Positions 1 to 12,206 of a stretch of 64,000 bases of DNA are shown piece by piece. The translations under genes were made by a program, and so were the position numbers. Numbering within the stretch: position 1 is the first letter of the stretch; every line of letters starts with the position of its first letter. The notes below the pieces were generated by a model, which was not told the origin of the DNA, made no database searches, and saw only the letters and a list, made by a program, of their open reading frames with translations. Where the stretch lies: contig NC_058519.1 of assembly GCF_904849725.1 (NCBI RefSeq), forward strand, positions 110,472,881 to 110,536,880, written 5' to 3'. This DNA is from Hordeum vulgare subsp. vulgare (Eukaryota; Streptophyta; Magnoliopsida; Poales; Poaceae).

Positions 1-20
1 GTTGTGACAAAACCACGAAA
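1..20 (+). repeat. Element A, 3' tip of the 5' LTR
   Basis: Only the terminal 20 bases are inside the window. They align with the end of the 3' LTR (61289-61308), with CCACGAAA here against CCACGACA there. The terminal CA has therefore been lost by one substitution at base 19. Confidence 0.88.
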
Positions 21-22
21 GT

Positions 23-39
23 TGGCGCCCACCATGGGC
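23..39 (+). other. Element A primer-binding site
   Basis: TGGCGCCCACC followed by a G-rich tail lies two bases after the LTR. The equivalent sites in C (39653) and D (57828, minus strand) read TGGCGCCCACCGTGGGGC; A carries CCATGGGC. This is the tRNA-primed start of minus-strand DNA synthesis. The site is also inside an open reading frame (see gag). Confidence 0.85.
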
Positions 40-861
40 CAATTGCAAGTTGGAGTTGATTTCTCGGAGGGAGCTCTTCCAGGGTTCAGGAGTTACGTGG
101 CGGGTAAGATGACCAAGAGTCATTGTGGCAAGATATACATCGACAATTCAAGCTAGGGTCTCGATGCCAACTCAATCGAGTACGAGTATCGAGTCCCCTT
201 CGGCAAGATCCACATCTTCATCGGTAGGGTCAACAAAGCAGCGCCCGAGCCATACATCTGCACCAGCATCGTCAAGCCGGCTCGTCTTGCTCAGCCCAGC
301 GGGTGTAGGGCTAGCCGAAGCCACACTATGGTGGAGAACACTGGTTTAGCCCATCATCTCAAAGATAGGGACGTTGAAGGCCAAGGTAACAACAAGCGGA
401 AGCGACACAAAGGCGGGTCAGAGTATGTGCTCAGCATCTTTTTTCAAAAAGCAGCGAGGAGCGGCCGCCCTAAGGATCACCAAACGAGCAAGATGCCCAA
501 CTACGAGGTTGTGCTCAAGGCACCTTTCCCCAAACATGGTACTCACGAGAAGCCGACCAATCACTCATGGAAGGACTGCTATATCATGCGAGATTTTCAG
601 AGCCGGATTCTCGAGAAGCACAAAGAGGAACGTTTGGATCAGGATACCCCTGGCGGGTCATCTGAGGACCTCAAACAGACAACTGGCAGCCTGTACCATG
701 TCTTCATCACCAATTCTTGCAAAACAGGACATAAAGGTCAAAAAGAGAGCTATCAGCATGCCGAGCCGGCGATTCCCGGGTATCTCCATTGGCCTGAGCG
801 AATGATCACCTAGAGCCGATAGGATCACCCTCCTCGAATTGACAACCCCAGAGATCTGGCT

Positions 862-1491
862 TTGGGGGTAGTGCCTCAAGTGGCTAGCCATAACCTCTCA
901 AGGGTCCTCATCGATGGAGGAAGCAACATCGACATACTATATTATGACACCTTTCAGCGGATGACTCTCCCCGACAGCAGCTTGGAGACTTCGACCACCG
1001 TTTTCCATGGCATCGTTCCTAGGAAGTCGGCATATCCAGTCGGGCAAGTAAAGCTCGATGTGGCCTTTGGTGATGATCATAACTACAGGATCGAGCCCTT
1101 GACTTTTGAATTAGTGAAGATAAAGAACCCATATCACGCTCTCTTCGGAAGACCGGCTTACGCACGTTTCGTGGCTCGCCCGTGTTATGTCTACCTCAAG
1201 CTTAAGATGACGAGTCCCAATGACACTATTACACTAAAAGGAGATAGGAAAATGGCTCAGGAATGTGAACAAGAGAAGCTAGCCTACATTGAGTTGGCCT
1301 GCGCTGCCGAAGAACTAAATTTTTACACGACTAATGTCGACCCAACCGACATAAGTCCTCTCAAGAAGCCAATGACTCAGTCTGAAGAACCTCTCAATTT
1401 TAAGCCGACTGAAGATACCAAACAGATTGACTTCATCTGAGGCGACTCATCCAAGCAATTAACCATTGTGACCGGTCTGGATCCTAAATAG
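862..1491 (+). pseudogene. pol: Element A aspartic protease domain
   Basis: The region encodes a retropepsin-like domain with the active-site context VLIDGGSNIDILYYD at its start, then HGIVPRKSAYPVG and FGRPAYARF motifs shared with C and D. This family uses D-G-G-S rather than the usual DTG or DSG. The frame has a TGA at 1438-1440 and then a TAG at 1489-1491 in the sequence PK-stop-ESALI. The second stop occurs at the identical place in C and D. Normally this enzyme would cleave the Gag-Pol polyprotein. Confidence 0.85.
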
Positions 1492-2584
1492 GAAAGCGCC
1501 CTCATCGATTTCATCCTTGAGAATCAAGACATCTTTGCATAGAAACCTTCTGACATGCCTGGAGTGTGGAGGGAACTCGCTGAGCACCATCTTAATGTGG
1601 ATCCAAAGATGAAACCAGTATGGCAATACCTCCATCGTTTTAATGAAGAGACACGCAAGGCTATCGAGGGAGAGTTAGCCCGGCTCCTAGCTGCCACGTA
1701 TAACATTGAAGTTTTTCATCCTGAATGGTTGCCAAACCTGGTGCTTGTTCTGAAGAAAAATGGCACCTGGTGCATGTGTGTTGATTACACGGATCTCAAC
1801 AAAGCCTGCCCCAAAGATCCTTTTTCCCTCCCTCATATCAATCAGATCATTGACTCTACGGCGGGTTGCGAGCGATTGTGCTTTTTGGATGCATACTCAG
1901 GCTATCACCAGATCTAAATGTCTAAGGAGGATCAGGAGAAGACAGTTTTTATAACCCCTTTCGGTGCCTTCTACTATGTTTCTATGCTTTTTGGGCTTAA
2001 GAGCGTGGGGGCGACTTATCAGCGATGTGTGCAGAATTTCCTTCACTCGCAGATTGGGCGCAATGCTCACACTTACGTTGATGACATCATGATGAAGTCT
2101 CGGAAGAAGGAAACACTCTTGGATGATCTCAAATAAACATTCGATAACCTTCGAGTGTACGAGATGAAGCTTAACCCGGCGAAGTGTATCTTTGGGGTCC
2201 ATGCCGGTAAATTGTTGGGCTTCTTGGTTTCTGAATGAGGCATTGAAGCCAATCCCGACAAGATCTAGGCGGTCACCTAACTGGGTAAGCGGGCTAATAT
2301 AAACTAGGTCCACCACCTGGCTGGCCCCATCATTGCACTCAGCAAGTTTATAAGCCCCGTGGGGAGAAGGCAATCCCTCTCTTTCAGCTGCTCAAGAAGA
2401 TAGACAATTTTGTTTGGACTGATGCAGCCAGTGAAGCGTTTGAAGACCTCAAGAAGCAGTTGGCTGAGCCACCGGTTTTAGCCGCTCGACTGACAAAAAG
2501 CCCATGCTCTTGTACATCGCTGCCAACTCAAAGGCGATAAGTGTTGCAGTTATTATTGAACGACAGGAGGAAGGATAGGAATGC
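1492..2584 (+). pseudogene. pol: Element A reverse transcriptase domain, multiply broken
   Basis: This is a Ty3/Gypsy reverse transcriptase. Motifs in order are AEHHLNVDP, VLVLKKNGTW, the CVDYTDLNKACPKDPF block, FLDAYSGYHQI, FITPFGAF and the catalytic YVDD at 2074-2085, which is intact. Frame-1 stops include 1540-1542 (Trp to TAG), 1915-1917 and several after 2130, and the frame is lost after about 2370. The enzyme copied element RNA to DNA. It is far more decayed than C's copy, which fits A's older place in the nest. Confidence 0.88.
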
Positions 2585-3731
2585 CCGGTTCAACGACCAG
2601 TCTATTTTGTCAGTTAAGTCTTGACCTTATCCAAACAACGATATCCACATTGGCAGAAGTTGGTCTTTGGGGTCTTTATGGCAAGCCGGAAGTTGAAACA
2701 CTACTTTCAGGAGCATCCAATCACTATGGTTTGTTCAACACCCCTTGGCGATATCATACAAAATCACGAGGCCACTCGACGAATCGCCAAGTGAGAAATT
2801 GAGCTCGGGCCACACCATGTGAAGTACATGCCCCGAACAGCCAGAAAATCCCAAGCACTGCTGGATTTCATCAATGACTGGACAGAGATACAAACTCCAG
2901 AAGACAGGCCAGATAACACATAGTGGACTTTGCACTTTGATGGGTCCACACAATTACAAGGATCCGGGGTTGGAGTCGTGCTAACTTCCCCGCGAGGTGA
3001 CAAGTTCTGCTATGTTTTATGGCTCATGTTTCCCTGTACTAACAATGCGGCTGAATATGAGGCCCTGTTGCCCAGGCTAAGGATGGCCAAGGAAATGAAC
3101 CTTAGTCGGGTATGGTGTTTAGGCGACTCAGACATAGTGGCGCAACAAGTTTCACGGACCTGTGATTCCAAAGACCCTTTGATGGCGGCTTATCGATGAG
3201 CACTCACCGAGGTGGCGGGTTACTTCCATGGCTATCAAGTCCATCACATAGATCGTGGGTTCAATGAGGTGGCGGATGCTTTATCGTGGCTAGGTTCTCA
3301 ACGGAATCCAGTCCCTCCCAATGTCTTTTTGGATGTCCTTCGCAACCCCTCAGTGAAATTACCGTCCGAAGAGGATATAACTATTCCAGACTTGGAGTCA
3401 CAACTAGTGGCAGCTCTTCGAGCTACCCCAGATTGTACAGTACCGTATTTAGCATACCTCACTCGAGCAGAACTCCCATATGAGGAAGTCGAGGCCCGCC
3501 AGATAGTTCATCGATCTAAATCGATGACCATCATCAAAGGCGAGTTAGATCGCCAGAGCAGCACTCGCGTTTTTCAGCGTTGTGTATCTCCAAAGGAAGG
3601 GCAGGAAATTCTCAATGAAATCCACGCAAGCGACTTTTGGCATCATGTCGGTTCAAGATCCTTGGTCGCAAAGTCTTTTCGTCATTGGTTTTATTGGCTA
3701 ACTCCTAATGCCGATGTAGAAGACCTCGTAC
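2585..3731 (+). pseudogene. pol: Element A RNase H, connection and integrase zinc-finger start
   Basis: RNase H is recognisable by HFDGSTQLQGSG at 2930, NNAAEYEALL, CLGDSDIVAQQV, a stop at 3197-3199, and NEVADALSWLG. A linker of about 100 residues follows. The His part of the integrase HHCC zinc finger comes next (ASDFWHHVGSRSL), then FYWLTPNADVEDLV. Coding stops there because element B is inserted at 3732. The Cys half of the finger resumes at 17124. Confidence 0.87.
3727..3731. repeat. Target site duplication of element B (CGTAC)
   Basis: CGTAC at 3727-3731 is repeated exactly at 17119-17123, immediately outside B's LTR termini (TG start at 3732, CA end at 17118). Removing B plus one copy restores A's integrase frame as Val-Arg-Lys-Cys. 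Confidence 0.96.
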
Positions 3732-6700
3732 TGTGGGGACCCCGACTTACGAGTCGAGATCGCCGAATGAACGTGCTCAGTGATCCCAAAGATCAATGCT
3801 CACCGAACACACAAAAACTGAATAACAAGAGTCTTACATCCATACATACTGTTTAATACAATAAATGACCGTTGCGGTCAAGTCTTACATATATAGGGCC
3901 TTGAGGGCCAACACACCAAACCTGACCAATAGCGGAAATATTGGTCGAAAGTGTGAACCCATGCCATCATCCTTAACCTACAGGCATTCCGACTGGGAAG
4001 TGTCCTAATTTACAGGAACGTCACCAAGGTGCTCTTCACCATTTCCTGTTCTCTCATACCTGGTCAATGAAATAACCAGTGGCAAGCCAATGAGTACTTT
4101 GAATGTACTCGCAAATAGCCCATGATATGGATAATGCAGTTGGAATGGTAACAGGTAATATGTAGTACTGGTGGATAGCAGCTTAACTGTAAATAAACAT
4201 GATCATGGATGGATGTGCAACATAAGCTAGATGGTATTTAGAAGAACAAGTTACAAATATCAATATATCTGTCAAGGGCTGAACACTGACTCTGGACAGT
4301 ATCAACCATGCGGGGACCAATGGTGTGCCCAGAACACGTAAAAACGGCATAGTCGCCCTACCTGGCACGACCCCGACACGAGAGTGACCACACATCACTC
4401 CCGCCACTAGTAAAGTGGCTCTTTGCTAGCACCGACCAGAGTAATCAACAAAGCCCCATCCCACAAAGGGGTAACATGGTCGTACATATAAGGTTGGGAT
4501 GGTCGACCCATCATAAATCTATTCCCATTTCCGAAACCATACACACACAAAATACCCGGTGCGCCACTTCACCAAAAGTGGCCACCTAACTCATCATCAC
4601 CCTCGGGTATTAATGGCACCCGACGGGGTTTTCATAACCTTTGATTTTTATACCATCATCATGCTCATGCTACTATGCTTAGCTCTACTTGTCAACATGA
4701 TATTATTGTGACCCTCATAGGTGGTAGGATCATGCTAAAATGCAAGTGCTCCGGAGGAGCCATCGGTAACATAACTTAAATTATTTGCCGATGTTTATGA
4801 TCACATGCAACGGAAATATTTTCTCTACTAGCATGCAATATAACACATGTTCAAAGCATTGTCAAAGGGCTGCTTGCCTTTGCTCTCACAAGTTCTCTGG
4901 TCTTCGAGGTCTTCCGGTCCAACTCCGAGTACTCCATCTATTCCATCAACTATCGTCGGAAACCACAGAGTAAACCACACAATAAGCATAAACAAAAGTT
5001 CTAAATAAATGGAAGTTATATTTTTCTTGGACCATTCTCGTCATAAGAAAAATACGTAAAGATTGCTATAGGAGGTTTGGACCATCAGGGATTTTTGAAT
5101 GGATAAGAGGAGGAATAGGGGATCCTTTATGAACCCAGAAAAAATATTGACCAAGGTTCTAAAAATAGGGCATGATATTATAAGGCTCTGGAATTTGGAA
5201 TCGCTCCATTTGGAGTTGATTTGAACCCTGCATGATTTTTGAAAGGTGGGGCTAAATATATTCAAATTTGTATTCGAATAATAATACAACAGAAAAGTTA
5301 ATTGAAAAAATGTGCAAAGCACATCTTTGGATAGCCCTTGATTTTTGGGACTTGCAGAATTTTGAATCACAAGATTTGTATTTAATCATAGAAAGAAAAA
5401 AATGAGAAGGGGACTACCATGGAGTCTATTGAATGCTCAGGGCGATAGCCAAGCAGATAGGCCGGCCCAACGGCTCTGCCTGGGGCAACCTGGCCATGCA
5501 GGAGGCATATTCTGTCGAATACGCCTTCGGCTCAGGGAAGGCGCAAAACGGCCGGGACCTCTTCACTTATCGGCCGGGCCCAGCCCTTGTGCTGCTTATA
5601 GGTGGGCCCTGCTGGCTTCACCCTCTCTCTTTCTCTCTTCCTCGTCTTCAACCTGGTGACGGGCAACGAGGGAGGAGCCAGCCGCCGTGGCTCCGACTTC
5701 TCTGCCACGTAGGTGGCCAAGCCTGAGGTCTGGGGCAGCTGCCCCGCTGCCAAGCGAGCTTTGGGAGGAGCCCGTCGCCGCAAGTGAGGCAGGGAGAGGA
5801 CTCGACAGTGGCGGGTAGCAGCGCCGACCGTAGCTGGCGAGAGGGCTTCGGCGGCAGGGAGCACGGCCGTGGTTGCTGGGGAGACTGGGGGTGGTCGAGG
5901 GTTCCAGTAGTGGCAGAAGGAGGCGAGGGGAGGCTCTGGGGCTCGCTAGCTCGTGCGGAGGCCGGAGCACTACCCACGGCCATGGGGGAGAGAACAGAGC
6001 CCGAGAGGAGAGGGGGCTCAAGGGGAAGCTCTGGAGGAGCCCAAGGGAGAGGGAAAGAGATGCAAGAGCAGCACAGGCTCGGGGAGAGAGGAGATAAGAG
6101 GGGGGAGGGAGAGAGCTCGGGAGCTCTCTAGAGCTTCGTGGTGCATGGATGCCACGCACCCCAGAGGGATCTTGGAAGCTAGCTGGTGGGTGGAAGCGCT
6201 TGGAATGGTCAAAAGGAAGGGCTGAGACATTCTGAGACAACTTGATTCGGCTAGAAACGGCCGGGAGGAAAGAAACAAGGTGCAGAGCACCATTTCTGCA
6301 CTCCAGGGAGGTGGTCACCACCCCACTTGGTGTCCTGGGCTTCCCTTTGGCCAGGCCAAGGTGTCAAGCATGCAAGGCATGCGTGCCATGAAGCACTGAT
6401 AGAGTTTGAACCCAAGAGGACCAGTTTAGACTGTGGTTTGACTGTTGTTAAGTTTGCAACAGCAAACTTAGAGTTAAGGAAAGTGGGTCTCAAATGGGGA
6501 GTCTTGGGGAAACATTATGTATGGCAGTTTTATTTATGCAAGGACTACAACAGTGACAAGTTTAAGATCAAGCAGATGAGGGTAGCTAGTACTTGTTGTA
6601 CAAAGCTATATTTCAGTCAGAAATGAACTTGTAGATGTGATGCTCATTTTTCCTACATGAACATACCATCTCTTGGTTTGAAATGATGCCTTGGGATACT

Positions 6701-8147
6701 AGGGATCCTATGGAAAGAGATGGGGGCTTTGGCTTAAGTAGAAGTGGGGCAAGAGGGGTAGAAATGGTGATCCTAGGGTAAAAATGAGGAATAGTTACAT
6801 GGAGTCTTTCTCCAATAATTGACCAGAGCTCATGGAAATGCTACTCGAGGTGAAATGTAACTATATTAAGTTTTTGTAGAAAGTTGAGCTCAAGGGTAAA
6901 AGTGGAAGGGGCCAAAGTAGCCATTAAAGTGAATGCACACAAGGTGTTTGAAGAGTGTCAGGGCAACCAGATGGACTTCAATCGGTATGAAACTTAACAT
7001 GATCAAATAATAGGAGAAAATAAGCTAGGACGTCAAATTTGGGATTTGATGGAGAAGGTTTCCAATGTAGACTTGGAAACCCATGAAATGGGCAGAAATG
7101 GTTTTCTACTTACAAGACTATTCAAATCAATTCTCACACATCCAATATTTGGTGTGGGGCATTATTTGAGCATTAAGGCATGCCCAAAACGTTTGGGGTC
7201 AATTGGAGAAACTTTATAATGTAAAATTTCCCAAAGTCATAAATCAACAGAGAGAGTTTTGAGGGGCTTGGGACAAGTTCTTCTATTATCCTTGATGCAC
7301 CACTTGGTGTGGATGCATGATTGGAGTATCAAAACATGTCTACCAAATTTGAGCACATTTGGAGATACTTGACAATGTAGAGTCGCTCAAATTTGGATCT
7401 GGACACATCGGGTTTTAGAATACTTAGGAGAGTCAAATCAACTTGGATTGAGAGGAAACTTGAGCAGATCATCACATATATCATATGTGACATGCTAGAA
7501 TTTTTACAAGACTTTATTGAGAATATTTCTTATAGAAATATTTCAAAATCTTGAAATAGGCAGGTAGGGTTTTGAAGGGGTTTGATCAATATTTTGAACA
7601 TGACCAAGTGCTGAAACTCATATATATGGAATATATATGTCCACTGAGTTTCCTTAATTTTTCTCAAATATTTTGAAAGCAGTAAATAACTTTCCTTCAT
7701 AATAGACCATTTCTAGCCTCCAAGGAAGGCATTTAAATAAAATAGTAAAATCCTCTTTAAAATAATAATATTGTGGTTTTGGGAAGTCATTTTGATAATG
7801 GGTTTTAAACCAAATAATTGGTGCAAAATAAATTCCCTAATTTGAGGACTTGTAGTACAAATCCCATCTCAGGGGTTTTGAAAGCTTAATTCAAAGATAT
7901 GCTTTTTGGTGAAAATAATATTTGGTAAAAATAGTTTTTGGTCTTAAACACATGTCCTCATCATCAGGCATGAGTTTTGGGCTAAGGAGGTGAGTGTGGA
8001 GAATAAGAGGAACTATTGAGAATCAAACACAGTCATACAAGCAAGCAATAGTCACTTCAAGCATCACAATCATTCACTAAAATTTTAATTGGTCCTAATT
8101 TTTGAAATAAGCTAATTAGTCACGAAAGCTAAACACAAGGTGTTACT
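3732..8147 (-). repeat. Element B 3' LTR (left copy)
   Basis: The copy starts TGTGGGGACCCC on the plus strand and ends near GGTGTTACT, where the expected terminal CA is mutated. Compared with the right copy it lacks about 350 bp (between roughly 4286 and 4294) and about 130 bp near 5120. It includes a GC-rich stretch (5400-6330), a low-complexity AT-rich stretch (7500-7960) and no host gene. Open frames here are discussed separately. Confidence 0.92.
5596..6321 (-). other. Open frame of 241 codons in element B left LTR
   Basis: This minus-strand frame, in the element's own orientation, lies in the GC-rich LTR core. Its N-terminal part (TTSLECRNGALHLVSFLPAV) matches a 224-codon frame in the right LTR (14620-15294). 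The composition is Ser/Pro/Leu/Arg-rich and I recognise no domain. GC-rich DNA gives long open frames by chance, so a non-coding LTR leader is the more likely reading. Confidence 0.25.
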
Positions 8148-8190
8148 GACCTTACCCCTTAAGAAAATATCGTCCCCGAGATTTTGTTAA
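8148..8190 (-). other. Element B polypurine tract and conserved Gypsy 3' end
   Basis: On the minus strand this reads CTCGGGGACGATATTTTC and then AAGGGGTAAGG, directly before the LTR. A 'CGGGGACGA' motif followed by an AAGGGGG-like purine run is typical of grass chromoviral Gypsy 3' ends. It marks the site of plus-strand DNA priming. Confidence 0.78.
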
Positions 8191-8647
8191 GGTGATTACA
8201 AGGGTCTGCTCCTGCTATACCGCTGAACACAATGATAGCGATTTATTCTAAACACGCGGTCTGGCGTGGTTACCACAAGAATGCCACTTATTGTTGCATC
8301 TAGGGTTCACGGAGGCGTTGGAGGAAAGGAAAAATCTGTAATACCTGTTTGTGCTAATCGTACCCGGTGCTGGGCACCTACTGCGGCCAACAGGTGGGCC
8401 GAGGGTTGCTGTCAGCCTCTTCTTCTTCCTCTGATTCTTCTTCCCTGGATGAGTCCCAGGTGCTGCCTCCACTTGCGATACCTAGGGATGTAGGCTGTCC
8501 GGGGCCGCCCTGCGGTGGTGCGCGGTGAGCTAGCTGCCGGTGCAGCGAGCACCCACCTCGCGGGCCTGCGTGTGTCGGCACTACTCTAGGGTTCCCTGAG
8601 CACCAACGGCCGAGCGGCGAGTGGGCTAGTGGCTCGTCGAGCTTGGC

Positions 8648-8654
8648 TATAAAT
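8648..8654 (+). promoter_or_regulatory. TATA-box-like sequence TATAAAT
   Basis: TATAAAT lies 108 bases before the ATG of the small frame at 8762, with a pyrimidine-rich leader between them (CTCTTCCTCC-type runs, then CTCCTTGCAG). It is on the strand opposite to element B's transcription. Its activity is unproven. Confidence 0.35.
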
Positions 8655-8761
8655 TGGCGAGGGAGTCCTTCTCGTTCTCTCACCCGGCCTTGTCCCTTGC
8701 TGTTGCTCCGGTCCTCTTCCTCCTTCTTCTTCTCCTTGCAGGTGCTCTAGGAGAGACTTCA

Positions 8762-8923
8762 ATGGCGGACGAGACCCCGGGGTGGCTCATAATCCTCCTG
8801 TCCAGAGTGGTGGCGATGTTGGTCGGGGTCTTGACACTGTACCGCGCGATCATCCACGATGATCGTCATGATGCTGCTGCCCGAACGGCAGCTCTCCGCG
8901 GCAGCAGGGTTCATGACGACTAG
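8762..8923 (+). CDS. Possible small membrane protein (53 aa) inside element B, hypothetical
   Basis: The ATG at 8762 opens a 53-codon frame, MADETPGW..., with a hydrophobic stretch from about residue 8 to 27 (WLIILLSRVVAMLVGVLTLY) that could be one membrane helix, followed by a basic and acidic tail rich in His, Asp and Arg. A TATA-like box precedes it, and an AATAAA lies at 8975-8980. The frame is open further upstream without an ATG. GC content is higher than in the surroundings. I do not recognise the protein. It may be a captured host gene fragment, or a chance frame in GC-rich DNA. Confidence 0.3.
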   Translation: MADETPGWLIILLSRVVAMLVGVLTLYRAIIHDDRHDAAARTAALRGSRVHDD

Positions 8924-11900
8924 GCAACTACTCAATGTATGTGTGGTGCTAGTGTGTTAGCGGTGTCTCCATGAAATAAATACACATGCGGGTTTCTTCC
9001 TATGAAGAAACCGAGGTGCGCCATAGTGGCAATCAGTTAAGTGTTAATGTGGGTGTGGTCGTGAACGTGGTTGTGGTCCGGGTGGAGGTTGTTTCCAGTG
9101 CGTCTGTCCTTGCTAGTCTTATAGTCTTGCACGTCGTAGTTAGCGTAGTTGACATAGGAGCTGCAATAAAACTTGTTGTTTCTTCTCCGCTGTCATGGCT
9201 CCTTGATCATGTTGATGCTTTGCCATGCTTGCGGGGGAATTGTGTTCAGTTGCTGGAGGGTTGAAGTGCCTCACTCTCGAGAGGCGATGTTGTCCGCAGA
9301 GTCTGTGGCTCGTCCAAACAGGACTAAGGTGTTCATGCTCTTATTGGGCTAATAAGTCTGTCATCTGAGAGGATCACAACTTATTTCCCAAGCATCACAT
9401 AAGCATAGTGTTTATGAGAAGGTGAGGAGAGTGGGGACTTGCTATGGGCGGTCACTAGCTGTGGGGTTTGTGGTCCAACATGACCAAGTCCTTCATGCCC
9501 ATGTTCGTCATAGACACGATGGGTGGTGGTCGGGTGGAGTACTGGCCATATTCCAACGACTTAGAGTTGTTTTCTATGGTTGTAATCCGACCACCTTATG
9601 GCTGGGTGAAGCTTTAGGGACTCAAGGAACTTAGGATGTGGGTGAATAGTTATCATCTTATCTCTAAGCACATTCTTAGATGCCAATAGTCCGACCTCTT
9701 ACTCTGGACAAATCACCCTATTTCATCGATGATACCATCTCACATAAGTCAACCACACAGCACTCATGCTGGTCCACTCCAGGGTTGAGGAAAGGACCAA
9801 ACCCAACACTACAAGTATCATACACCATACATTGCACATGCGTCCCTAAGCGGGAACCTCGGGGAAGCATGCAAGCTGCTAAGCTTGATCTGGGATGCTA
9901 CAAATCCAAATGTCCAACTAGATCATTCAATGGAGATGGTACTGCATTTCAATATTAAGGAAGCACATAGTATCCCAATCCAGGATCTGGTTTCCTTTCT
10001 ACTAATCCGATCATGTGATCCATCATTCTGGTCGACCGTCACTGGACCCGTCACTCCTACAAATCCAACATTGATGGGGTTCTACATAATCACTTAAAGT
10101 CCTTGTAATTCACATATTATTGCAAGGATTATGTCACAATATGTCCACCAACTTCCAATATCATGGCCATCTAATCTCCAAGGCCAATTCACATAGGTTC
10201 ATAAGTTATTTCTACAACTCCAATTATTTCTACTCGTTATCCACCGAGAAACATGGTTTCACGATCGTGATCATCGAGCCTAATCCAATTTACTCTGAAC
10301 CATGTGGCCTCATTCATAACTATTATTCCATTAAGGTTACCTATTTAAATCCGAAACTCAAATCTGACAAGGTTTCTTACTTCCTACTCCATGTCATTAT
10401 GGTAAAATCATCAATCCATGCCACCATTCGATAAAGTCAATTATACCACCATGAATTATTTCTCGCGATCATAATCGTCCTACTGAATCCAACTTACTCC
10501 AGGAATATGTAGGTTATGCTACTATATCAACTTGTTCCACCAAGTTCACCTACCTTTATAAGGGTCTTACGATCCACCAAGGTAGTCTAGCTATATCCCC
10601 AAGACAACTATCATCATCACAACAACCTTAGTCTAATACTCTTATATCCGAGAACGGTCCTTCTTATGGCATCAGGGTTATGGTGCTAGCTTAAGGATGA
10701 AGGGTACTCGTTCACTGTGATCACTTGTTCCATAAGGAACCCGGTGCTAAGAGGGGTTTTTCGGGGATCGACGGGTGTTCTGGCAAATCCGTGTATTGGA
10801 CACGTGACCAGAAATTTGAGCCAAAAAGGCTGGTGGAGGTTATACCAGGCTAGGGAGTGCTTTCTAATCTTGAGGGATAGCATCACCTCTACACTTAATG
10901 TCTGGTGGAGCACGTCATAGTTAGCGTCTTCAGTGTCAGCTGTCCGTCGAAGTGGATCCCTAACACATCTTGTCTTGCTGGTCTTCAGTTGTCGAGAAGG
11001 GCGGGAGAGAGAGGGAGAGTAGAAGCACTGAGGAGAGTGCCTAAGGGGTGCTATAGTGCAAGTGCAATCAAACAAGTGTTGGAAAGTCAATTCAAACATC
11101 AAGATGAGGCGGGTGATATAACCACATGCTTGTTGCCTAGAGCAAAAGTGTGACTTATTGCAAAGCATAAACAACAAAAACAAGAAACACACAACATGGT
11201 TCCATCTAAACCATTCCACGTACTCGACTTCATATAGAGAATTCATGACTCATCCTATCTAGGGGTTCTCGGACTCGATGGTCGTGCTGCTTCGTTCTCC
11301 GGAGAGGAGTCTGCTAAGTCTTCTGGAATTTCTCATGGTGTTGCCACGTCTCTTGTTGTTGCTCGCCGAACGACTCGGGTTGAGTTGAAAGAATTCTTGA
11401 TGTCTTCTCGTGTGGTGATTCACCGACGAAGGTGGTTCCTCATGGGTGTCGTTGACATGATCTTCTGTTATCTTTGTAATCTCGTCATTTTCTACTTGCC
11501 TTCCAAGGCGTCGAGAGTTCCAAGTGGACGACTTCTATGCAATGACATCAGAAAGGCATGATAGAGTTCTGACCCGTCAGTCACGTTGATCACAATATCG
11601 ACACCTAGAGTGGGGGATGAAGAGAACTATTTTCCTTCTCAGTAGGGTGAGGCAGACCGAATGGCGAGACTCTCATCCACCGGTGGTGGTCGACACAACC
11701 TTAATGTTGACAGGGTCGCTCTATTAGCGATGCAGTGCATGGCCTTGCATATATTACGTCATGCTAATCATAGGTGAAGGTGGCATTACCCCGGACCAGT
11801 GTCGAGGGTGTTGCCATCTTCTGGGTCTCGATGTCCTTGTTCCTCATGGAGGTACTTCTGTTGGTGTCATCTGGTCGTAGTGTTGTCATCCTTGTCCTTT

Positions 11901-12194
11901 AGTACATGGGTGGTTGCTTGGAATGATTGCTTCCTTCCAAGTTGCCCCAAGAGGATTTTAAGTAATCCCGTGGTCATGCATAAGGGTGCTAGCGAGCATT
12001 TGCAAGTTTTGAAAAAGTAGACGATGAGTGTCAAGAAATACGAGTGGGATTGCTAAGGAAAAAACCTTGCTTCCTTTGAAAATTTAGGAGAGGTGAGAAA
12101 AATACAGGTTTGTAAGTACTTTTGAAGGGTCTGGAAATCAGTTTTTATCCTAACTAATGTCCGTGCTAACTGAGGGCTTCCTACAGTCAGGATG

Positions 12195-12206
12195 GCTCTG
12201 ATACCA
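12195..12206 (-). other. Element B primer-binding site (initiator Met tRNA type)
   Basis: The minus strand reads TGGTATCAGAGC, the classic plant retrotransposon primer site complementary to initiator tRNA-Met. It lies four bases from the LTR at 12211. It fixes B's orientation as minus and identifies 12211-17118 as the 5' LTR. Confidence 0.93.

Larger units (their letters stand above)
1..813 (+). pseudogene. gag: Element A gag remnant with the capsid region deleted
   Basis: Frame 1 runs from the LTR through the primer site into a conserved N-terminal block (MTKS, then YIDNSS, then a YRVPFGKI-type motif), with a TAG at 154-156. At about 310-380 the sequence jumps to the basic region after the capsid. 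The capsid domain seen in C (PKDFKGPRKVPNY to LGRLKR, about 150 residues) is missing. The frame then continues through an NHSWKDCYIM motif (C has THSWEDCYVM) and VFITNSCKTG to a stop at 811. The product would have been the structural protein of the virus-like particle. It is clearly non-functional. Confidence 0.8.

Noticed and set aside
8654..8923. 89-residue frame with a signal-peptide-like N-terminus
   Set aside because: The first codon is TTG, and the hydrophobic N-terminus comes from the pyrimidine-rich leader. The first ATG is at 8762, and I list only that part, at low confidence.
12195..12206. tRNA-Met gene fragment
   Set aside because: Only 12 bases match and they sit next to an LTR, as expected for a primer-binding site. 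No cloverleaf is present.
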